Shown in pieces: positions 6,829 through 12,796 of a stretch of 13,680 nucleotides of DNA. The stretch's first letter is position 1. Each line of letters opens with the position of its first letter. The notes beneath the pieces are model-generated. The model ran no database searches. It had not been told where the DNA came from and saw nothing but the letters and a program-made list of their open reading frames with translations. Made by a program: the position numbers and the translations under genes. The DNA is from Desulfuromonadaceae bacterium UBA2294 (lineage in GTDB: Bacteria > Desulfobacterota > Desulfuromonadia > Desulfuromonadales > UBA2294). The stretch lies in the NCBI GenBank assembly GCA_002345625.1, contig DDWE01000091.1, positions 223-13,902 on the forward strand, written 5' to 3'.

Positions 6829-7572
6829 ATGCCGACCCGTCCAACCGTCATTATCGCTGATGGCAGCAGTACCTTCCGGATGTATTTTTCCACCCTGCTC
6901 TCACGCATGAACTTTGAAGTCTTGCCGGTTGACACGGCCGGTGACGTTCTGCCCCTGGCGAAGATTGTCCGGCCGAGCCTGATTACCCTGGATCCGGTGA
7001 TGGGGGATGAGTGTGGCATTGCGGTTCTGCGCCGGTTGCAGGGCGACTCTGACCTGAGTCAGACACCGGTAATCATGGTCGCCGAATCTACCTTTGCCGA
7101 AGCGGAGTGCCGCCAGCTCGGGTGTCGTGATTTTCTGGTCAAGCCGGTCGATCTGAACCATCTGTATCGTGCCCTGCAACAATTTCAACCGAATCCGGCA
7201 GCACAAAGACAGCATCTGCGGGCGCCGATCAATCGGCGTGTTTTCTGTCGCACGGAGGAATCGGGTTTCGAGAGTTTTGCCGTAACCCTCTCTGCCGGTG
7301 GGGTCTATCTGCGCATGGACCCGCCGCTGCCGACCGGCACGCGGATCTCGATCGATCTGCCGCTGGGCAAGCGTGAGCTGATGATGGTGATGGGTGAGGT
7401 CATCTATACCAAGGAACAGCACGCCGGGGTCTTCTCGATTCCGCCGGGGATGGCCATTCGCTTTGATGCCCTCGATCCATCGGTACGCGATCGGCTGGCA
7501 TCCGAAGTCCAGCTGTTGCTCGCCGGTGATATTGTCGCAGCGCAGATCGAACCGATGGTGCAGATTACCTAG
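6829..7572 (+). CDS. Response regulator with C-terminal PilZ domain
   Basis: A 247-residue cytoplasmic two-domain signalling protein. A receiver domain (about 5-120) has Asp11 in the acidic pocket (only one of the usual two), the phosphoacceptor Asp55 (SLITLDPVM), Ser87 near the switch position and Lys105 (FLVKPVD). A PilZ domain (about 128-235) follows. It carries the c-di-GMP loop R136-R137-VFC-R141, but its second motif is T-L-S-A-G-G (153-158), with Thr where Asp or Asn is expected. Binding of c-di-GMP is therefore plausible but uncertain. No DNA-binding or enzymatic output domain is present, so it probably acts through protein contacts. The ATG at 6829 has GGGGGGA just upstream; the ATG at 6802 has no such site. 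No histidine kinase is adjacent. A bidirectional terminator closes the gene about 110 bases downstream. Confidence 0.9.
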   Translation: MPTRPTVIIADGSSTFRMYFSTLLSRMNFEVLPVDTAGDVLPLAKIVRPSLITLDPVMGDECGIAVLRRLQGDSDLSQTPVIMVAESTFAEAECRQLGCRDFLVKPVDLNHLYRALQQFQPNPAAQRQHLRAPINRRVFCRTEESGFESFAVTLSAGGVYLRMDPPLPTGTRISIDLPLGKRELMMVMGEVIYTKEQHAGVFSIPPGMAIRFDALDPSVRDRLASEVQLLLAGDIVAAQIEPMVQIT

Positions 7573-7582
7573 AAGTGTGTTT

Positions 7583-7666
7583 CTCGCTTTTGCGAGCGGT
7601 GTTCCGGTCAGGGCTCATTCTCCACCCATAGGGCGTGCCAAGCCGAAAAGGGGCTGTTCTCCGCCC
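7583..7666. other. Cluster of small stem-loops, including two with near-identical loops
   Basis: After the response-regulator stop comes CTCGC-TTTT-GCGAG (7583-7596), then two look-alike hairpins 40 bases apart. The first is at 7611-7627 (GGGC ... ACCC) and the second at 7651-7666 (GGGC ... GCCC). In the plus sense the loops are TCATTCTCC and TGTTCTCC; in the minus sense GGAGAATGA and GGAGAACA. The first stem closes fully only as minus-strand RNA (U-G wobble); in the plus sense it has a C-A mismatch. The stems are short. The repeated design is visible; function and strand are not established. Confidence 0.35.
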
Positions 7667-7681
7667 GTGTGGATGGATCAA

Positions 7682-7720
7682 AAAAGACGCGGCACCTCAG
7701 TTTGAGGCGCCGCGTCTTTT
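7682..7720. terminator. Strong bidirectional intrinsic terminator
   Basis: AAAAGACGCGGC (7682-7693) pairs with GCCGCGTCTTTT (7709-7720). Inside, CCTCA pairs with TGAGG around a 3-base loop, with a single A/C mismatch. The A run at one end and T run at the other make it work on both strands, ending the response-regulator transcript from the left and the small secreted-protein transcript from the right. Confidence 0.9.
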
Positions 7721-7761
7721 GTTTACTGAGAACTTTCGAAAGAAACAAAGGTTTCAGGTCT

Positions 7762-7789
7762 CCCATTGGCGGGATGTCCCGCCAATGGG
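7762..7789. repeat. Perfect 13-bp inverted repeat after the small secreted-protein gene
   Basis: CCCATTGGCGGGA (7762-7774) and TCCCGCCAATGGG (7777-7789) are exact reverse complements with only TG between, so an RNA would form a 12-bp stem with a 4-base loop. It begins 9 bases after the stop of the minus-strand gene. No T run follows on either strand. A further imperfect pair, TTTGTTT/AAACAAA (7718-7724 and 7743-7749), encloses CTTTCGAAAG. Together with the terminator this forms a multi-hairpin transcript end. Confidence 0.6.
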
Positions 7790-7798
7790 CCGTTCATT

Positions 7799-8089
7799 TT
7801 AACCACCCTGAACGAAGAGATCTTCCTCTGTACAGGTGTTCGCTGCGATGTGGTTATTCTCCTGAACCAGATCTTCGGTGCAGAACAGCGGATTGATCTG
7901 GTCAATCGAGCCATCGGTTGCGCTGTCTTCAGGCGCGACATTACTTTTAACGTCGTGCGTGTCGGCCATCTCCTGATGGGTTATATTTCCTTGTTCGTAG
8001 TTCGGATAGTCGTCCTCGGCAACAGCATACCCTGCCAGCCCGAAGGTGAACAGGGCGACAAGAACACTCATTCCTATTTTTTTTAACAT
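7799..8089 (-). CDS. Small secreted acidic protein, function unknown
   Basis: A 96-residue protein with a clear Sec signal peptide (MLKK, a hydrophobic core, then GYAVA with cleavage likely after residue 24). The mature part is about 72 residues, strongly acidic, with two cysteines (Cys70, Cys86) that could form one disulfide in the periplasm. I recognise no domain. The ATG at 8089-8087 is well supported by AAGGAG 7 bases upstream and by a near-consensus promoter further up; a longer reading from 8152 would start before the predicted transcript and hide the signal peptide. The gene has its own promoter and terminator, so it is probably a monocistronic and fairly well expressed unit. It may be specific to the lineage. 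Confidence 0.75.
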   Translation of the reverse strand: MLKKIGMSVLVALFTFGLAGYAVAEDDYPNYEQGNITHQEMADTHDVKSNVAPEDSATDGSIDQINPLFCTEDLVQENNHIAANTCTEEDLFVQGG

Positions 8090-8139
8090 GACCAAACTCC
8101 TTTCCGGGGGCAAGAACATTAAAAGGCTCCCACTGGCTA

Positions 8140-8168
8140 TATATAACCACATTGGTCATCAATGTCAA
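8140..8168 (-). promoter_or_regulatory. Near-consensus sigma70-type promoter for the small secreted-protein gene
   Basis: On the minus strand TTGACA (8168-8163) is followed after exactly 17 bases by TATATA (8145-8140). Transcription should start near 8133, giving a leader of about 44 bases ending in AAGGAG and the ATG at 8089. A short palindrome GAGAC-GAT-GTCTC (8172-8184) lies just upstream and could be an operator or a weak transcript end of the preceding gene. Confidence 0.75.
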
Positions 8169-8194
8169 GGGCAGAGACGATGTCTCGTCGGTCC

Positions 8195-8539
8195 TCAGGG
8201 CTGAAACTGCACTCCGGCATCACACCATTTGTCCCGTTCGCGGCTGCGGACTTGATCAAAGGTGCGGGTCGCATAAAAGGCGGCGGTCGCCGCGGCGCAT
8301 TTCTCGCGGAAAAGGGCACGTGCTGCTGTGCGGCAATTGCGGTAGTCGATCGATCGGTAGGGGTAATTGTCGCAGACGGAGTCGAGGTCGACAGCGCTGG
8401 GTGAATGGGTATAGCGGATCTTTAATTCAGGTTCGTTCTTTTGCGCTGCCCGGGTGATGTACGTGGTTTTTTTGAGCGTGGCGGCCTCAGATCCCGCGCA
8501 AAAAAACAGCAGAAATAGCAGAAAACATAAATGGCGCAT
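8195..8539 (-). CDS. Small secreted four-cysteine protein, function unknown
   Basis: A 114-residue protein with a strong signal peptide (MRHLCFLLFLLFFCAGSEA, cleavage likely before Ala20). The mature part of about 95 residues is basic and has four cysteines (Cys56, Cys69, Cys81, Cys106), which suggests two disulfides in the periplasm. The pattern is C-x12-C-x11-C-x24-C; I do not recognise a family. The ATG at 8539-8537 follows GGGGGGGGAG, so the ribosome binding site includes a run of eight G. It sits 124 bases after the OsmC gene in the same direction and may be a late member of that transcript or have its own promoter, which I could not define. The next gene downstream has its own promoter. 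Confidence 0.72.
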   Translation of the reverse strand: MRHLCFLLFLLFFCAGSEAATLKKTTYITRAAQKNEPELKIRYTHSPSAVDLDSVCDNYPYRSIDYRNCRTAARALFREKCAAATAAFYATRTFDQVRSRERDKWCDAGVQFQP

Positions 8540-8545
8540 GCGTCT

Positions 8546-8553
8546 CCCCCCCC
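8546..8553 (-). promoter_or_regulatory. Eight-G homopolymer within the ribosome binding site
   Basis: The plus strand has C8 here; in the mRNA sense it is G8 followed by AGACGC and the start codon at 8539. Slippage in the run would change the strength or spacing of the Shine-Dalgarno sequence of the four-cysteine protein gene. Confidence 0.4.
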
Positions 8554-8577
8554 TTGTTCACGTCATGTTTGTTACTG

Positions 8578-8601
8578 GAATCTGAATTTGAATCTGAATC
8601 T
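8578..8601. repeat. Four tandem GAATCT-type hexamers
   Basis: Four hexamers in a row read GAATCT, GAATTT, GAATCT, GAATCT. Related GATTCTG and GGAATCTT sequences lie just beyond (8622-8640). The tract is about 40-60 bases upstream of the four-cysteine protein start, in a 124-base gap without a gene. The gap also holds a small CCCGG/CCGGG hairpin (8630-8647) after the OsmC gene, which lacks a T run. Confidence 0.6.
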
Positions 8602-8663
8602 TATCTCGGCTTATTTGACCTGATTCTGTCCCGGAATCTTTGCCGGGTGTTGTGCCGCGTTTC

Positions 8664-9050
8664 TCAGCGGGTTTCAACACTGATCTGCGGCGGATCGAAA
8701 ATTGCTTTTTTCACTGCGCACTGATCGATAGCGCGCAGGATGGTGTCGCGATATTTTTCAGGAAAGCCGGCCGGCAGCTGCAGGACAATCTGCACCTGGT
8801 CAAGGTGCTTGGTCTGCGGGTCGCGTAGCGTGTCGAGGGTCAGTTGCATCCCTTCGGTTGCGATCTGACGCTGCTGGCAAAAGCGCAGAGCGTAAAAGCC
8901 GGCGCAGGTCCCCAAAGAGGCGAGAAACAGCTCGAACGGCGACGGGGCACTGTTGGCGCCACCGCTCCCTTCAGGTTGGTCAGTGCTGACGGTGAAACCG
9001 CGAAACGTGGCATCGACGGCGACGCCGCCGGGGAAACTGATCTCCATCAT
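8664..9050 (-). CDS. OsmC/YhfA-family thiol protein
   Basis: A 128-residue member of the OsmC fold. Some members (OsmC, Ohr) are thiol peroxidases that reduce organic hydroperoxides; YhfA-like members have no settled role. The family core APSPFELFLASLGTCAGFYALRFC (about 35-58) gives the first conserved Cys49, and IDQCAVKKAI supplies the second, Cys111, in the position of the redox pair. The protein is compact, as in the YhfA group, so I do not assign Ohr or OsmC. The ATG at 9050 has AAGGA about 10 bases upstream; the next codon is also ATG. It lies 28 bases after the DUF362 gene and is the last member of the tight minus-strand operon that starts with the mechanosensitive channel. Confidence 0.88.
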   Translation of the reverse strand: MMEISFPGGVAVDATFRGFTVSTDQPEGSGGANSAPSPFELFLASLGTCAGFYALRFCQQRQIATEGMQLTLDTLRDPQTKHLDQVQIVLQLPAGFPEKYRDTILRAIDQCAVKKAIFDPPQISVETR

Positions 9051-9078
9051 AATGGCTATTCCTTGTCTTTAAGAGCGG

Positions 9079-10206
9079 TTACCATCCCTTGCCGAGGGGC
9101 TGCAGCGGCTTCAGGGTGTAGCTGCGGCTGCCGAGGCCGATTTTCTCGGCGTGTTCAAGTGTCGTCTCCCACTGGATGTGCGGATAGACGCCGCGAAACT
9201 TGTCTTCACCCGGCGCGTGACCGGCGGCCAGAGCGGTCTGCTCCAGGCCGCGGGCCTGATTGACCAGATCGGCGCAGGCCTGGTCGAGGGCAACGGGATC
9301 GGTTGAAACCAGCAGGCCGATGTCAGGGACGATGGGGGCGTCGGAGTGACCATAACAATCGCAGGCCGGCGACACCTGGGTGACGAAATTGACGTAGAGC
9401 TGCTTCCCCTGTTTGCCGCTGACCGCTCCGAGGGCGTACTCGGCCATCTTCTTCATCGTCTGGCCGGTCTCCTCGTTCCACTGGATGCGGATCGCTTCCA
9501 CTTCGCAGATACTGATGCAGCGGCCGCAGCCGACGCAGCGCCCGGCGTCGATCACGGCGCCGTTGTCTGCAATGGCAATGGCGTCGTGGGCGCAGGCGCG
9601 CAGGCAGACGCCGCAGGCGGTGCAGAGTTTGCTGGTGACCTGAGGCGCGACCGTCGAGTGCTGCTCCATCTTCCCTTCCCGACTCGAACAGCCCATGCCG
9701 AGGTTCTTGATCGCACCGCCGAAGCCGGTCAGTTCGTGGCATTTGAAGTGGCTCAGAACAATCAGGCTGTCGGCTTCGAGAATCTCGATGCCGATATCGA
9801 CCGACTGCAGCACCTTGCCCGGGACCGCCACCCGTTTCGCCGAGTGGCCGCGCAGGCCGTCGCAGAGGATCAGCGGCGCGTTGACCACCGCATAGGCGAA
9901 GCCGTTTTCGATGGCGCAGTTCAGGGCCGAGACCGCCTCTTTCCGCTCGCCGGGGTAGAGAGTGCAGGAGTCGGTCAAAAACGGCTTGCCACCCAGGCTT
10001 CGCACCCGGTCGACGATGCGCCGGACGAAGGTCGGCCGGATATAGGCGTGGCCACCTTTTTCCCCGAAGTGCAGTTTGATAGCGGTGAGATCACCGCCGG
10101 CAATGATGCGGTCGATACCGGCCAGATCGATCAGGCGCAGCAGCTGAGCGTAAAGGTTTTCGCGGTGACCGGCGCGCAGGTCGGTGAAGTAGACGGGACT
10201 GGACAT
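9079..10206 (-). CDS. DUF362 domain protein with two 4Fe-4S clusters
   Basis: A 375-residue iron-sulfur protein. The DUF362 domain is split around a ferredoxin insert: the first part covers about 1-190 (e.g. AIKLHFGEKGGHAYIRP, VLSHFKCHELTGFGGAIKNLGMG) and the last part about 265-345. The insert has two complete 4Fe-4S motifs, Cys195-198-201-205 and Cys224-227-230-234. There is no signal peptide, so it is probably a cytoplasmic electron-transfer protein; such proteins are frequent in anaerobes but their reactions are mostly unknown. The ATG at 10206-10204 is preceded by GGAGGG about 9 bases upstream; an earlier ATG at 10248 would overlap the cyclase gene and lacks homology-like sequence. It is 25 bases after the cyclase gene and 28 bases before the OsmC gene, which fits one operon. 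Confidence 0.9.
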   Translation of the reverse strand: MSSPVYFTDLRAGHRENLYAQLLRLIDLAGIDRIIAGGDLTAIKLHFGEKGGHAYIRPTFVRRIVDRVRSLGGKPFLTDSCTLYPGERKEAVSALNCAIENGFAYAVVNAPLILCDGLRGHSAKRVAVPGKVLQSVDIGIEILEADSLIVLSHFKCHELTGFGGAIKNLGMGCSSREGKMEQHSTVAPQVTSKLCTACGVCLRACAHDAIAIADNGAVIDAGRCVGCGRCISICEVEAIRIQWNEETGQTMKKMAEYALGAVSGKQGKQLYVNFVTQVSPACDCYGHSDAPIVPDIGLLVSTDPVALDQACADLVNQARGLEQTALAAGHAPGEDKFRGVYPHIQWETTLEHAEKIGLGSRSYTLKPLQPLGKGW

Positions 10207-10231
10207 GCGAAGCCCTCCAGACTGGAATGGA

Positions 10232-11383
10232 TCAGCGACCAACGACATCGCGGACGAAATCGATAATATTGGACTCCTGGCTCAGGGCATGCTCGGGGTT
10301 GAACTTGAGGCCGATTCGCGCCGGGCTGAGTTCCTCCTTGCTGACGTGGCAGACAGAGGCGACGACCAGTCGGCCTCCGGGCCAGAAGGGTTCACGGAAG
10401 CGTAGCTGCAGCGGCGTGCCGACCGGAAAGGTATATTCACATTCGATGGCGATTCCGTAGGGGCTGATGTTGCGACTGAGGGCCGGTAAGAAGTCGCAAC
10501 TGCCGATCAGCGCATATTCAACCAGCGAGCGACGTTGCATCCGCGGTTCGACCCGGGTGATCTCCTTGTGTGGCGAGATGGCGTTGCGGAACAGCTTGGC
10601 GCGGTAGAGCTCATCATCAGCACGGCGGATCAGGCTTACGGCACTCTCCGATGGATCGCTGCGCAGGGCAAAGCCGGCGCTGATGGTCAGATTGTTGCGG
10701 TCGAGATTCTCCTGTCCGGCGAAGACTTCCCCTTCGATTGCCGCCCGGATGCGGTTGGTGACGGTAAAGGTCTGTTCGGGGGTGATGTGATGCAGCACCA
10801 CTCCGAACTCCTCGCCACCGTAACGGGCCGCGACATCACCCTGGCGAATGCCGGCAAGGATCAGTTCGGCTACTTTTTTCAACGCTTCGTCTCCGGCCAG
10901 GTGGCCGCAACGGTCGTTGTACTGTTTGAAGTGGTCGAGGTCGAGCAGCACGACGGCCGTGGTGGTTTCGCCGGGTTGCGGTCGTTGTCCGACCAGCTTT
11001 TCCAGGTAGCTTTTGAAGTAGGTTTGATTGAACAGGCCGGTCAGCCCATCGCTCATCGACGCCTTGCGGATTGTTTCGAGATCCTGCGCCTCGACAATGC
11101 GCGGGTCGCTGATTTCGTGCACCATCTGGTGCAGGTAGTCGAGCAGGGCCGGACGCAGGCCGTTCTCAATCCGTTCGCGAACCAGTACGTGTTCGCGGTG
11201 GGCGATCGCCCCCCGCCAGTAACGCCCGGCGAGGTCGATGCTGAAGCACTTGTCGACCAGATGGCGCAAGACCTCCTGGTAGACGATGTCGCCGTGTTCA
11301 TTTGCCAGAACTTCGAGCCCGTCGATCAGGGCGCGGTCATCGTTGGCGGCGGTCTGAAACAGTTCCTGGATCGCTTCTTTCAT
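10232..11383 (-). CDS. Diguanylate cyclase (GGDEF) with C-terminal PilZ domain
   Basis: A 383-residue cytoplasmic enzyme predicted to make c-di-GMP from two GTP. The N-terminal region (about 1-100) is helical and matches no sensor domain I know; there are no membrane segments. The GGDEF domain (about 105-270) starts SDGLTGLFNQTYF, has the metal-binding LDLDHFKQYND (147-157) and the active-site loop RYGGEEF (187-193). An inhibitory I-site R-Q-G-D (180-183) sits five residues before it, so product inhibition is expected. A PilZ domain follows (about 280-375) with R284-R285 but Glu289 at the third Arg position of RRxxxR, and an intact N-I-S-P-Y-G (305-310). The ATG at 11383 overlaps the stop of the channel gene (ATGA), so translation is coupled to the channel. 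Confidence 0.93.
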   Translation of the reverse strand: MKEAIQELFQTAANDDRALIDGLEVLANEHGDIVYQEVLRHLVDKCFSIDLAGRYWRGAIAHREHVLVRERIENGLRPALLDYLHQMVHEISDPRIVEAQDLETIRKASMSDGLTGLFNQTYFKSYLEKLVGQRPQPGETTTAVVLLDLDHFKQYNDRCGHLAGDEALKKVAELILAGIRQGDVAARYGGEEFGVVLHHITPEQTFTVTNRIRAAIEGEVFAGQENLDRNNLTISAGFALRSDPSESAVSLIRRADDELYRAKLFRNAISPHKEITRVEPRMQRRSLVEYALIGSCDFLPALSRNISPYGIAIECEYTFPVGTPLQLRFREPFWPGGRLVVASVCHVSKEELSPARIGLKFNPEHALSQESNIIDFVRDVVGR

Positions 11384-12501
11384 ACGCGGGTCTCCGCACC
11401 GGGTGTGACCGGTGCCGGCGTCGTGGTCGGGTGCAGGTAGACACTGCGGCTCGGGAAGGCGATCTCGAGTCCCTGTGCTTCCAGCAACTGCATGATCTGC
11501 AAGCAAAGATCCTGGCGGGCGTCGAGGTAATCGCCCCAGACCGTGGTGGCGGTGAAGCAGTAGACCATGATATCAAGGGATGACGCACCAAAATCGGTGA
11601 AGTTGACCAGGAAAAACTCCTGATCGATGGCCGGGTGGCGGCGCAACAGGTCACGGATGGCATCGACCGCGGTACGCATCTGCGCCGGTGTGGTGGCATA
11701 AGTGACACCGACCGACAGTTTGATGCGCCGCTTCGGCATGCGGCTGAAATTGTCGAGCGGCAGATTGGCGATGATGCTGTTCGGCACCGTGATCAAGGTC
11801 TTGGCAAAGGTGCGGATGCGGGTGGAGCGAAAGCCGATCTCTTCGACGGTCCCTTCCATGTCTCCAGCCTTGACCCAATCGCCGAGCTTGAACGGACGGT
11901 CGAGAATCAGCATCAACGAGCCAAAGACATTGGCCAGAGTGTCTTTGGCCGCGAGTGCTACAGCGAGGCCACCGATCCCCAGTGAAGCCAGCAGGCCGGA
12001 GACCGAGTAGCCGAGGTTCTGGATGGCGAGGATGAAGGCCATCATTAAAATAAAGCCCTTGAGGCACTTGCGCACAAAAGGGAGCAGGTGATCGTCGAGG
12101 GTCGATTCGGTCTTTTGCGCCCAGCGGCCGAGCCAGACATCGAGCAGATCGACCAGGTTGAACAGGATCCAGCCGCCACCGAAGGTCGCCATCACCATGC
12201 AGATCGCCACCGCCAGCCGATGCAGGTCGAATGGCTCGATCGGCAGCTGGAGCAGACTGAAAGCGCCGAATAGCCCGAGGGTGAAAATCAGGAATTCGAC
12301 CGGTTTCTGCAGCCCCTGGATGAACAGGTCGTCGTAATCGCTCTTGGTGCGCTGCGCCAGCGGGTGCAGAACGCGGACAAAAATCTGCGCCAAAAGCCGT
12401 TTGCCGATCAGGGCGAGGAGGAAGACAGCGAAAGCGGCGGCGAACTGGCCGGCGCTGGTGCCGAGAAAAGTACTGTCGAGCAGAGTGTTCAGGGTTTCCA
12501 T
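11380..12501 (-). CDS. MscS-family mechanosensitive ion channel
   Basis: A 373-residue inner-membrane channel that should open under membrane tension and release solutes on osmotic downshock. About five membrane segments are seen (roughly 20-41, 68-86, 95-119, 147-164, 168-200). The last is the pore helix with LASLGIGGLAVALAAKDTLA, then LMLILDRPFKLGDWV, the MscS hallmark. The beta domain has GTVEEIGFRSTRIRT (217-231) and VPNSIIANLPLDNFSR, and an alpha/beta C-terminal domain follows. The protein is longer than E. coli MscS (286) because of extra N-terminal helices. The ATG at 12501 has AGGA at the right distance; an upstream in-frame ATG at 12531 would lie in the promoter -10. It is the first gene of the operon, and its stop overlaps the cyclase start. 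Confidence 0.95.
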   Translation of the reverse strand: METLNTLLDSTFLGTSAGQFAAAFAVFLLALIGKRLLAQIFVRVLHPLAQRTKSDYDDLFIQGLQKPVEFLIFTLGLFGAFSLLQLPIEPFDLHRLAVAICMVMATFGGGWILFNLVDLLDVWLGRWAQKTESTLDDHLLPFVRKCLKGFILMMAFILAIQNLGYSVSGLLASLGIGGLAVALAAKDTLANVFGSLMLILDRPFKLGDWVKAGDMEGTVEEIGFRSTRIRTFAKTLITVPNSIIANLPLDNFSRMPKRRIKLSVGVTYATTPAQMRTAVDAIRDLLRRHPAIDQEFFLVNFTDFGASSLDIMVYCFTATTVWGDYLDARQDLCLQIMQLLEAQGLEIAFPSRSVYLHPTTTPAPVTPGAETRV

Positions 12502-12526
12502 GTCAATCCTGTCATAAAATGAACAT

Positions 12527-12555
12527 TTCATAACAGAACCCGGCGTTGAATGCAA
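12527..12555 (-). promoter_or_regulatory. Sigma70-type promoter for the mscS-like operon
   Basis: On the minus strand TTGCAT (12555-12550) and TATGAA (12532-12527) are 17 bases apart. Transcription should start near 12520, leaving a leader of about 20 bases with AGGA before the ATG at 12501. Confidence 0.6.
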
Positions 12556-12643
12556 GGCCGGCACTTTGCTCGGAGCGGTTCTGTGTTAGTATTGAACAAG
12601 GTTTGGTGTGCTGTTTTTAAGGCAAAAGCACTTAAAGCTTTTA

Positions 12644-12756
12644 CCACGAAGGACAAGAAGAACACGAAGTTAAAACCACAAGACCTTGTTTGGTTTGAAC
12701 TCAAAAACCAGATGGTTTTCTTCTGCCTTTCTTCGTGCTCTTCGTGCCCTTCGTGG
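12644..12756. repeat. Interspersed-type inverted repeat built of 9-base CACGAAG units
   Basis: The left arm (12644-12669) and right arm (12731-12756) are each 26 bases and are reverse complements at 23 positions. Each arm has three 9-base units of the type CACGAAGGA. The 61-base centre holds AAAACCA and TGGTTTT, a smaller inverted pair. Just left is a separate hairpin (12621-12629 with 12637-12645). Sequences of this CACGAAG type recur in many environmental bacterial genomes (from memory, not checked) and are often miscalled as Thr/Lys/Gly-rich proteins. It fills most of the 295-base gap between the channel and aconitase genes. If the acnA promoter lies to its left, the element is in the acnA leader; candidates there (e.g. 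around 12566-12592 or 12592-12620) are weak. Confidence 0.75.
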
Positions 12757-12796
12757 TGAAAAAAGATTTCGACTTACACAAAGAGGAGATTCCTGC

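Noticed and set aside
7573..7681. A c-di-GMP (GEMM) riboswitch downstream of the PilZ regulator
   Set aside because: The conserved GEMM core bases are absent; only short repeated hairpins are seen.
9346..10266. 306-residue plus-strand frame opposite the DUF362 gene
   Set aside because: The opposite strand carries complete ferredoxin motifs and DUF362 homology; the antisense product is Ala/Asp/Arg/Val-rich and has no family features.
10535..11440. 301-residue plus-strand frame opposite the GGDEF gene
   Set aside because: It mirrors a conserved GGDEF domain and shows no start signal or domain of its own.
12503..12531. Upstream ATG (12531) as start of the mechanosensitive channel
   Set aside because: It would overlap the predicted -10 element and lie before the likely transcript start; the ATG at 12501 has a properly spaced AGGA.
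12550..12759. 69-residue plus-strand frame ending SSCSSCPSW
   Set aside because: It is a translation of the 9-base repeat element, with no ribosome binding site and low-complexity sequence.
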